Source: a bacterium
GTDB taxonomy: Bacteria > Planctomycetota > Phycisphaerae > Phycisphaerales > UBA1924
Reading direction: 5' to 3'
Length of the DNA stretch: 5,515 nt
Assembly (NCBI GenBank): GCA_002401225.1
Contig: NVSM01000013.1
Location: 39,638-45,152, forward strand
Within the stretch, counting starts at the first letter, position 1. Each line of letters starts with the position of its first letter. Of the stretch, positions 1 to 5,515 are shown piece after piece. The notes under the pieces are model-generated. The model was not told where the DNA came from. It ran no database searches and worked only from the letters and a program-made list of their open reading frames with translations. Made by a program: the position numbers and the translations under genes.

Positions 1-360
1 CCGATGAAGATGCGGACCTTCGCTTATGGCTATGTCGCCATCGCACTCTTTAGTCTGTTAAATGGTTCGCCCAATGCCGGCGGCGAGGCTGCCCATATCG
101 GTGGTGCGATCGGGGGCTACTTCTTTATCCGCAACTCAGGAATGCTGGCCGATTTCTTCGATGTCTTTGGTGATAGCCGAAAGCCAAAGAAGGTAAAGGG
201 CAGCAAAAAGAACTCTTCCTATAGAAGTTATAAAAACACATCGGGGCCATCTCAGGATGAGATCGACAAGATTCTCCAAAAAGTCTCCCAAAAAGGCCTC
301 GCCTCACTCTCGGAGAAAGAAAAGAAAACACTTGCTGCTGCAAGCAAGCATGATGTTTAA
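1..360 (+). CDS. Rhomboid-family intramembrane serine protease, C-terminal part (5' end outside window)
   Basis: The reading frame is open from base 1 to the TAA at 358-360, so only the last 119 residues are visible and the start lies upstream; the ATG at 4 is internal. Residues 7-20 form a hydrophobic helix, followed by Asn-Gly-Ser-Pro-Asn and then GGEAAHIGGAIGG at 27-39. The AH..G...G pattern is the last rhomboid transmembrane helix, and His32 (codon 94-96) should be the catalytic His of the Ser-His dyad. The GxSG serine motif would be upstream and cannot be checked. After the membrane part comes a Lys/Ser-rich basic tail (about 55-85), then an amphipathic segment at 86-116 (DEIDKIL, then KGLASLSEKEKK). 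That segment resembles the short helical domain (DUF6576-like, from memory) often found at the end of bacterial rhomboids. The enzyme family cleaves substrates inside the inner membrane; no substrate is indicated here. The gene ends 36 bp before tgt on the same strand, so co-transcription is possible. Confidence 0.85.
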   Translation, partial: PMKMRTFAYGYVAIALFSLLNGSPNAGGEAAHIGGAIGGYFFIRNSGMLADFFDVFGDSRKPKKVKGSKKNSSYRSYKNTSGPSQDEIDKILQKVSQKGLASLSEKEKKTLAAASKHDV

Positions 361-396
361 ATCGTTTTTTCGCGTTGCCGGTGCTATCTTCTTTCG

Positions 397-1650
397 ATGT
401 CAGCACCACTCACATTCGATATAGAAGCAACCTCAGGCAACGCCCGAGTCGGCCGAGTCCACACACTCCACGGCTCATTCGCAACACCAGCGTTTATGCC
501 TGTGGGCACACGCGCGACGGTCAAGGGCATTTTGCCTCACCAAGTTCGTCAAGGCGGCGCAGAGATCCTGCTTAATAACACCTATCACCTGATGCTCCGC
601 CCAGGATCAGAACTCATCCGTGACATGGGCGGCGTCCACAAGTTCATGAACTGGGATGGCCCGATCCTCACCGACTCGGGCGGCTATCAGGCGTATTCAA
701 TGGCCGATATCAACGCGATTGACGAAGATGGCGTTTCATTCAAATCCATCCTCGACGGCTCGATGGTTCGCCTCAATCCAGAAATCGCGATGCGTGTCCA
801 GAACGAGCTTGGCCCAGACATCATGATGGCCTTCGATGATTGCCCGCCTTCGGTCGATCCTAATACTGGCGATGTCAATCAGCCAAGGCTCAACAAGGCC
901 ACCGAGCGCGATACGAAGAAGAAAACCAAATATGACCACGCTGCAAGATTGACCATCGCCAACGAACGAACAGTCCGCTGGCTCGATCGGTGCAAAAAAG
1001 CACACACCCGCCCAAGCGAACAATCACTCTTCGGCATCATCCAAGGCGGCGCAAATCTCGAAATGCGAGATTGGTCGATCGAACACATCTGCAATATCGA
1101 TCTCCCGGGTTACGCCATCGGCGGGGTCGCAGTGGGGGAATCCACCGAAGACATCGCCAACATTGTCCGTTACACCGCACCCAAGATGCCCGCCGATAAA
1201 CCCCGCTATCTCATGGGCGTCGGTTACGAACACGACATTACCATGGCGGTTCTCGCTGGTGTCGACATGTTTGATTGTGTCCTGCCCACCCGCAACGGCC
1301 GAAACGCAAACGCTTTTACATCTGAGCCGGGCCGAAACGGCCAAATTCGTCTCCGAAATGCCCAGTTTGCCCAGAGTGACCTCCCGATCGAACCCGGATG
1401 CGACTGCCAAGCCTGTAATCCGGCATTGCATGGATGGTCAACCCCAGACGGGCGACCATTTTCCCGAGGCTATCTCCGTCACCTGTTCCAAGCGGGCGAA
1501 ATGATCGGGCCGATGTTGGTGACCCTGCATAACCTTCGGTTCTTCCAAAGGCTGACGAGTGATTTGCGAGAGGCCATCCGAACGGATGATTGGGATGCGT
1601 TTGTGTCCAAACGCCCGCACCTGGCAACAATCGTTGCGAATCGAGCATGA
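397..1650 (+). CDS. tgt: tRNA-guanine(34) transglycosylase (queuine/preQ1 transglycosylase)
   Basis: This cytoplasmic enzyme swaps guanine-34 for preQ1 in tRNAs with GUN anticodons (Asn, Asp, His, Tyr), a late step of queuosine synthesis. The 417-residue protein shows the TIM-barrel signatures in order: LTDSGGYQ at 91-98 with catalytic Asp93, AFDDCPP at 145-151 (substrate-pocket Asp147, bacterial-type Cys149), FGIIQGG at 212-218 (Gln216), IGGVAVGE at 241-248, and MFDCVLPTR at 291-299 with nucleophile Asp293. The zinc site is Cys335, Cys337, Cys340 and His378. These correspond to Zymomonas mobilis D102, D156, C158, Q203, D280 and C318/C320/C323/H349. It is about 30 residues longer than the usual 375-390. 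The extra length is mainly a Lys-rich insert at about 153-188 and about 12 residues at 341-355, between the third zinc Cys and SRGYLRHL. ATG 397 is the only start codon between the preceding in-frame TAA (358-360) and the conserved domain. No clear Shine-Dalgarno precedes it. Its stop overlaps the next small ORF. Confidence 0.97.
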   Translation: MSAPLTFDIEATSGNARVGRVHTLHGSFATPAFMPVGTRATVKGILPHQVRQGGAEILLNNTYHLMLRPGSELIRDMGGVHKFMNWDGPILTDSGGYQAYSMADINAIDEDGVSFKSILDGSMVRLNPEIAMRVQNELGPDIMMAFDDCPPSVDPNTGDVNQPRLNKATERDTKKKTKYDHAARLTIANERTVRWLDRCKKAHTRPSEQSLFGIIQGGANLEMRDWSIEHICNIDLPGYAIGGVAVGESTEDIANIVRYTAPKMPADKPRYLMGVGYEHDITMAVLAGVDMFDCVLPTRNGRNANAFTSEPGRNGQIRLRNAQFAQSDLPIEPGCDCQACNPALHGWSTPDGRPFSRGYLRHLFQAGEMIGPMLVTLHNLRFFQRLTSDLREAIRTDDWDAFVSKRPHLATIVANRA

Positions 1651-1778
1651 AAACAGATCCACATCTTCTCGAAAGAGGTTCGGACGATTACTTACTTCTT
1701 CGATGCACCGGTCCTATCATCGTGCCCCTGTTCGCGAACGGTTCGTCAGGGACATGTAAAGGCTTGAAAGGTTCATAA
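1647..1778 (+). CDS. Possible small protein (43 aa) bridging tgt and yajC
   Basis: A 43-codon frame starts with an ATG overlapping the tgt stop (ATGA, 1647-1650) and ends in a TAA whose last base is the A of the yajC ATG (TAATG, 1776-1780). It fills the whole tgt-yajC gap. The product begins MKTDPHLLERGSDDYLLL, continues with a short hydrophobic stretch (GPIIVPLF, residues 22-29) and has two Cys (20 and 37). I do not recognise it. In favour: overlaps at both ends, typical of translational coupling, which would carry ribosomes across the gap to yajC. Against: no obvious Shine-Dalgarno, a hydrophobic stretch too short for a membrane helix, third-position GC of about 44% (19 of 43 codons, my count) that looks lower than in tgt, and a frame this short stays open by chance fairly often. 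The alternative is an untranslated spacer with weak secondary structure. Confidence 0.3.
   Translation: MKTDPHLLERGSDDYLLLRCTGPIIVPLFANGSSGTCKGLKGS
1701..1751 (+). other. Pair of weak inverted repeats in the tgt-yajC gap
   Basis: Two small hairpins can be drawn. CGATG (1701-1705) pairs with CATCG (1718-1722) around a 12-base loop. CCCTG (1726-1730) pairs with CAGGG (1747-1751), with an inner CGAA/TTCG stem (1735-1738 with 1742-1745). No T-run follows, so this is not a standard intrinsic terminator. If real, it could be a structured leader, an RNA-processing site or an attenuating element upstream of yajC. Five-base stems are common by chance, so this is a weak call. Confidence 0.2.
1766..1771 (+). 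promoter_or_regulatory. Ribosome binding site of yajC
   Basis: GAAAGG lies 6 bases upstream of ATG 1778 and fixes that codon as the yajC start. It sits inside the last codons of the putative small ORF, so ribosomes finishing that frame would stop directly on the yajC start. Confidence 0.6.
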
Positions 1779-2251
1779 TGACCCAAGAAATCAGCTTGCC
1801 GCTGGTCTATTTGAATACGACCCCCCTGAATCCAACACTTGCCCAAGTGCTTGGTGGACAGGCTGCACCCACAACAACCCAAGCAACAGGTGCCAATGGC
1901 GCTCCCGCTGGGCAACAGGGCACAGGCTCAAGTCCAAATATCATGTTCTTTGGGATCATCATGATGGTCGGGATGTTCCTGATCATGTCGATGTCGGGTC
2001 GCAAAGAGAAGAAAAAACGGGCTGCGATGCTCAAAGAACTCGCCAAGCGTGACAAGGTCCGCACCGCCGGCGGGATCATCGGCACCATTATCGAAATCAA
2101 AGATGACGAGGTCTTGCTCGAAACCGACAAGTCTTCACATACAAGACTCTGGCTCGCACGCGGGTCTGTCTCAACTATTCTCGATTCATCCAAACGAGCA
2201 AAAGAAGATTCAGCGAGTGATGCAGACGCACAACTCGATTCTGTTTCCTGA
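1778..2251 (+). CDS. yajC: Sec translocon accessory subunit YajC
   Basis: YajC is a small single-span inner-membrane protein that associates with SecDF and SecYEG; it aids but is not essential for export. The 157-residue product has a low-complexity N-terminal region rich in Gly, Ala, Thr and Gln (about 22-53), one membrane helix at about 54-72 (IMFFGIIMMVGMFLIMSM), a basic stretch GRKEKKKR at 74-81, and then the conserved cytoplasmic domain. That domain includes MLKELAKRDKVRTAGGIIG at 84-102 and IIEIKDDEVLLE at 104-115, the usual YajC pattern of ML..L..GD.V.T.GGI.G.I..I.DD.V.LE. The Arg-Pro-Gln that often follows the helix is absent; SGRKE stands in its place. It is longer than the roughly 110 residues of E. 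coli YajC because of the N-terminal region and an acidic/Ser-rich tail (about 137-157). The start is supported by GAAAGG 6 bases upstream. Its position between tgt and secD matches the classical order. Confidence 0.93.
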   Translation: MTQEISLPLVYLNTTPLNPTLAQVLGGQAAPTTTQATGANGAPAGQQGTGSSPNIMFFGIIMMVGMFLIMSMSGRKEKKKRAAMLKELAKRDKVRTAGGIIGTIIEIKDDEVLLETDKSSHTRLWLARGSVSTILDSSKRAKEDSASDADAQLDSVS

Positions 2252-2279
2252 TTGATCTGTCGAAGACACGATTTATACT
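2252..2279 (+). promoter_or_regulatory. Candidate sigma-70-type promoter for secDF
   Basis: In the 52-bp yajC-secDF gap, TTGATC (2252-2257) resembles a -35 box (TTGACA, two mismatches). It is followed after 16 bases by TATACT (2274-2279), a -10 box with one mismatch to TATAAT. Transcription would begin near 2286, just before the Shine-Dalgarno at 2288-2294, leaving a very short leader. This would let secDF be expressed apart from tgt-yajC. The match is by eye only, and planctomycete promoter consensus is not well defined. Confidence 0.35.
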
Positions 2280-2287
2280 CCACAGCC

Positions 2288-2294
2288 GGAGAGG
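2288..2294 (+). promoter_or_regulatory. Ribosome binding site of secDF
   Basis: GGAGAGG is a strong Shine-Dalgarno sequence with 9 bases between it and ATG 2304. It decides the start, which is followed at once by the N-terminal SecD membrane helix. It is the best ribosome binding site in the window. Confidence 0.75.
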
Positions 2295-2303
2295 TTTATA
2301 CAC

Positions 2304-5300
2304 ATGCGACACTATGTCCGCAACTTGACCATCGCTATAGCGATGCTGATTCTCGCCTTTGTTGTTTCCAGCCCCCCATCGAAAAAGATCGGGCTCGGTA
2401 AAGACCTCCAAGGTGGTGCTTCGCTGATCTATTCAGTTGAAATCGCATCCTCAGAGACCGCTGGCGAAGTGATCCCGCAGGTGATTGAAGTGCTCAAAAA
2501 GCGCATCGATCCCAACGGGCTCTATGAGATCTCAATTGTTCGCCAAGGCCAAGACCGCATCGAAATCACGATGCCACTGCCAAGCGATCATGTCAAGGGG
2601 CTCAAGTCCGCTTTCGAAGCAGAACTCGCCAAGCTTTCGGTTTCGGCGATTGATGCCGACGAGTTCGAACGCATCATGCGTTTGGGATCAGCCGACCGTG
2701 CGGCTGAAATTGTGCGTGTCGGTGCGGCAAGCCCGGTTGTTCTCGATTCGATTAACACCGCTGCAACCGCTTTCGATACCGCTCAAGCACTCCGTGCCCA
2801 GCTGAAAATGATGGGTTCGAACGCTGATGTCGCCGACGAGATTCTCGATCAACTCGCCAGCCAAGCAGCACAGTCAGAACTCGATTACGAACTCGCCCGC
2901 GATCTCGCACTCTCGACTGCTGTATCTCCAGAAACAGTCAAGCACGCGCTCGAACAATCATCAACACAAAAAACACTCAAAGACGGCGATGATTACATCA
3001 ATGTCCCCAGCGCACGCGAACGCTCACTCACACGCATCCGTGATCAATACCCAGAGATCGGCGATCAGCTCGATTCTGTGATTGCTGCCTACGACGAATA
3101 CTCAGCAAACCGCAAATCGCTCGACGATACCTCAGACCTCAAACGCCTTGTGCAAGCATCGGGTGTGCTCAGTTTCCGCATCTCCGTCGATCCTTCAGGA
3201 CGCGGTAACACCGGCTTCACCCACCCAGAAGAAGCAAGGCTCCGCGAACTGCTCCATGAAAAGGGCCCAAAGCAAGCCGGTACGCGTGACGCTCGTTGGT
3301 TCAAAATCAACAAGCAAGATTCATGGTACAGTTCTGTTTCTTCTTACCAATCCATGATTGCCAATCCATCGGCATACTTCTACAACTACGGCGGCACCGG
3401 ATATGTCGTCGAAGAGTTCAACGGCGACTACTACATGCTCGCATGGGATGCCCGCGGCTTGCGCATGACCCAAGAAGAAGGACGATGGAAAGTCGCACGC
3501 GCCTACCAAACCTCTGACCAACTCGGACGCCCTGCAATCGGGTTCCAGATGGACCCATCAGGTGCCAACCGCATGGGCGCCCTCACCGGCGACAATGTCG
3601 GTGCTCACATGGTCGTTCTTCTTGACGACCAAGTCTTCACCGCACCAACACTCAACGCTCGGATCACCAACCAGGGGATCATCGAAGGCGAGTTCTCGAT
3701 GGAAGAGATCCGCTATGTTGTTCGCGTTCTCGGTGCTGGTTCACTCCAAGCTAAACTCTCGCCAGACCCACTCTCCGAAAACACGATCGCTCCAGATCTT
3801 GGCCAAGACAACCTCGTCTCAGGCATGAATGCGGGTAAGCTCGCGCTGATTATCATCTCTGTGTTCATGGTGTTCTACTACTTTGGATACGGCCTCGTTG
3901 CCGTGCTGTGTCTTGCAGCCAATGCGTTGCTTATCCTCGGTGCCCTCGCACTCTCGCGTGCATCGCTCACCCTTCCAGGTATCGCTGGCATCATCCTGAC
4001 CTTCGGCATGGCGGTCGATGCCAATGTGCTGATCTATGAACGCATCCGCGAAGAACTCAACGGCGGACTCGATTTGCGTCAAGCAGTCAAAATCGGTTAT
4101 GCCAAAGCACTCAGCTCGATTGTTGACGGCAATGTCACCAACCTCATCGTTTGTCTCGTGCTTGCCAATGTCGGTACCCAAGAAATCCGGGGCTTTGCGA
4201 TCACCTTGGGCATAGGTGTCGTCTGTACCATGATCAGCGCGTTGTTCATCAACCGCCTCATCATGTCCACGCTCGTAGATAAGTTCAAGATTCGCAAGAT
4301 GACCATGCTTCCGATGGTGATCAAACCACTCGAACGCATACTCCATCCAAACATCAACTGGATCGGGCTCCGTTGGATTACCTCAGTAATCTCGTTAGGA
4401 ATCGTCACCCTCGGCATCTTCATGATCGTCTCTCAAGGCGCGGAAATGCTCGACACAGAGTTCCGTGGCGGTACACAAGTCACGCTCAAGTTCAAGCATG
4501 ATGCGAACAGTACAGATGATTCGCTCTTGACCATGACTCGCGCAGAGGTTCAAGATAAAATCCACGCGCTCGCTGAAGATCCAATTCTTGAGCCTTTGCG
4601 CAACGCAGAAGTCATCCCTGTCAACCCACAATCCGACGGCGTGACTTCAAGTACATTTATCATCAAAACAACTTCAGATCGTCGCGATGAAATCGGCAAA
4701 GCAATCACTGGTTCATTCCAGAGTATGCTTGATGTGCCTCCGCCACTGGAGTTTGAGTTCTCGCATAGCGATAGCGTAAACGGGGCACCGGTCTATCCGA
4801 TCCTCGAAGATCGTCTTGGTGAGAACATCAACCGGACAGATATCCGCAACGATGTTTCTCGTTTCTCTGGCGGCGTCGCGATTTATATCGAAAACCTTTC
4901 GCCGGTCCAAACAGTTGAGCAGATCAAAAGCCGATTGGACATCACCCGTCAGAAGGATGATTTCTCTGATATCATCGGCCGAAAGACCGATCTCATTGTG
5001 ACCAAAGGGAACGCACAAGCGGTCGAAAACTTCGTTGTTGTCGTGCTCGATCCAGGTCTCGATTTCTTCTCCAACGCTGACGCATGGCGTTCAGAAGTTG
5101 CCGGTCGTGAATGGGATCTGATCCTTGCATCGTTGGCCAACTCGTCTGACCAACTCAGCGTCCAGACCTTCTCGCCTGCAATCGCAGAGAACTTCCGAGC
5201 GACAGCCTTCGCAGCCGTCCTCCTCTCGCTCTTGCTCATCCTGATTTATATCTGGGTGCGATTTGGTTCGGTTCGGTATTCCGCAGCAGCGATCGTCGCC

Positions 5301-5515
5301 CTGACACATGATGTCCTATGTGTAATCGGTGTGCTCGCGCTTGCAGAGATCATCTATGACATGCCTGCGTTCAGCGGCATCACCAACTTCCTGATGATCG
5401 AACCATTCAAGATCGACCTCAACCTCGTCGCAGCATTGCTCACGATTATCGGTTACTCACTCAACGATACGATCGTCATCATGGACCGTATCCGCGAAAA
5501 CCGAGGCAAGCTCTC
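2304..5515 (+). CDS. secDF: Fused protein-export membrane protein SecD-SecF (3' end outside window)
   Basis: SecDF is a proton-driven RND-family membrane protein that helps SecYEG/SecA complete preprotein export. The frame is open for 1070 codons to the window end with no stop or frameshift. SecD half: membrane helix at 5-22; GKDLQGGASL at 32-41; periplasmic part with a long helical insert (about 105-277); conserved DLKRLVQASGVLSFRI at 278-293; a Tyr-rich stretch (about 341-380); and GFQMDPSGANRMG from 413. Five helices follow (about 513-650), with LPGIAGIILTFGMAVDANV at 557-575. Asp572 matches the proton-path Asp of SecD (D340 in Thermus thermophilus). A cytoplasmic linker of roughly 37 residues leads to the SecF half: helix at about 691-709, EFRGGT at 719-724, a large periplasmic region (about 712-962), helix at about 967-984, His1002-Asp1003, and GYSLNDTIVIMDRIREN at 1050-1066. 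Only the extreme C-terminus should be missing. The HD-to-DRIREN spacing is about 19 residues longer than in E. coli SecF, giving an enlarged last loop. In E. coli SecD and SecF are separate; fusion is known in planctomycetes, Bacillus and others. Confidence 0.96.
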   Translation, partial: MRHYVRNLTIAIAMLILAFVVSSPPSKKIGLGKDLQGGASLIYSVEIASSETAGEVIPQVIEVLKKRIDPNGLYEISIVRQGQDRIEITMPLPSDHVKGLKSAFEAELAKLSVSAIDADEFERIMRLGSADRAAEIVRVGAASPVVLDSINTAATAFDTAQALRAQLKMMGSNADVADEILDQLASQAAQSELDYELARDLALSTAVSPETVKHALEQSSTQKTLKDGDDYINVPSARERSLTRIRDQYPEIGDQLDSVIAAYDEYSANRKSLDDTSDLKRLVQASGVLSFRISVDPSGRGNTGFTHPEEARLRELLHEKGPKQAGTRDARWFKINKQDSWYSSVSSYQSMIANPSAYFYNYGGTGYVVEEFNGDYYMLAWDARGLRMTQEEGRWKVARAYQTSDQLGRPAIGFQMDPSGANRMGALTGDNVGAHMVVLLDDQVFTAPTLNARITNQGIIEGEFSMEEIRYVVRVLGAGSLQAKLSPDPLSENTIAPDLGQDNLVSGMNAGKLALIIISVFMVFYYFGYGLVAVLCLAANALLILGALALSRASLTLPGIAGIILTFGMAVDANVLIYERIREELNGGLDLRQAVKIGYAKALSSIVDGNVTNLIVCLVLANVGTQEIRGFAITLGIGVVCTMISALFINRLIMSTLVDKFKIRKMTMLPMVIKPLERILHPNINWIGLRWITSVISLGIVTLGIFMIVSQGAEMLDTEFRGGTQVTLKFKHDANSTDDSLLTMTRAEVQDKIHALAEDPILEPLRNAEVIPVNPQSDGVTSSTFIIKTTSDRRDEIGKAITGSFQSMLDVPPPLEFEFSHSDSVNGAPVYPILEDRLGENINRTDIRNDVSRFSGGVAIYIENLSPVQTVEQIKSRLDITRQKDDFSDIIGRKTDLIVTKGNAQAVENFVVVVLDPGLDFFSNADAWRSEVAGREWDLILASLANSSDQLSVQTFSPAIAENFRATAFAAVLLSLLLILIYIWVRFGSVRYSAAAIVALTHDVLCVIGVLALAEIIYDMPAFSGITNFLMIEPFKIDLNLVAALLTIIGYSLNDTIVIMDRIRENRGKL

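Noticed and set aside
331..370. Possible terminator after the rhomboid gene (CTTGC/GCAAG hairpin at 331-344, six T at 365-370)
   Set aside because: The hairpin is inside the coding region, has only five base pairs, and is separated by 20 bases from the T-run, so it does not fit an intrinsic terminator.
361..396. preQ1 riboswitch or other leader control of tgt
   Set aside because: Only 36 bases separate the genes, with no stem-loop plus A-rich tail of the kind a preQ1 riboswitch needs.
358..399. Stop-codon readthrough fusing the rhomboid protease to Tgt
   Set aside because: The two genes share a frame with one TAA and 12 codons between them, but one in three neighbours share a frame by chance, TAA is the tightest stop, and the fusion makes no functional sense.
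1807..2283. 158-codon open frame on the minus strand over yajC
   Set aside because: It is a mirror of yajC, which has clear family motifs and a ribosome binding site; nothing in the antisense product is recognisable.
2485..3828. Several plus-strand open frames of 70-106 codons within secDF
   Set aside because: They are off-frame shadows rich in Ser, Thr, Gln and Arg. The true frame is continuous through the whole region with SecD motifs, so no frameshift or split gene is needed.
3819..4346. 175-codon open frame on the minus strand inside secDF
   Set aside because: It lies antisense to the most conserved SecD membrane helices, its translation is unusually rich in His, Asp and Glu as expected for the complement of membrane-coding sequence, and it has no recognisable domain.
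1..5515. Mobile element, CRISPR array, tRNA/rRNA gene or defence system
   Set aside because: I saw no spaced direct repeats, terminal inverted repeats, transposase or integrase motifs, or RNA gene signatures. Nearly every base belongs to conserved housekeeping genes on one strand.

Overview
The window is a compact, all-forward-strand housekeeping block: the 3' end of a rhomboid intramembrane protease gene, tgt, a possible 43-codon linker ORF, yajC, and a long secD-secF fusion that runs off the right edge. The order tgt-yajC-secD-secF is the classical bacterial arrangement, as in Escherichia coli queA-tgt-yajC-secD-secF. The single-chain SecDF has large periplasmic expansions and a helical insert in the SecD half. 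YajC has a long Gly/Ala/Thr/Gln-rich N-terminus, Tgt carries insertions, and GC is moderate (roughly low-to-mid 50s percent by eye). Together these point to a planctomycete, most likely a Phycisphaerae-type lineage. That assignment comes from recalled family features, not from a search.

Layout. Positions 1-360 hold the last part of a rhomboid protease, with its catalytic His and a lysine-rich cytoplasmic tail. After 36 bp comes tgt (397-1650), encoding tRNA-guanine transglycosylase of the queuosine pathway. The tgt stop overlaps the ATG of a small ORF (1647-1778, ATGA), whose TAA in turn overlaps the yajC start (TAATG). yajC (1778-2251) is followed by 52 bp with a candidate sigma-70-like promoter and a strong Shine-Dalgarno sequence. 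secDF starts at 2304 and stays open for 1070 codons to the window end, stopping just after the last conserved SecF motif.

Function. YajC and SecDF are accessory parts of the Sec holotranslocon, where SecDF uses the proton-motive force to help pull preproteins across the inner membrane. Tgt inserts preQ1 at wobble position 34 of GUN-anticodon tRNAs; its link to the sec genes is conserved gene order, not a shared pathway. The rhomboid protease is a further membrane-quality or signalling enzyme next to the block.

I found no mobile element, CRISPR array, RNA gene or clearly novel system. The points most worth a second look are the stop/start-overlapping linker ORF, the two insertions in Tgt, the expanded SecDF domains, and the possible internal promoter before secDF.
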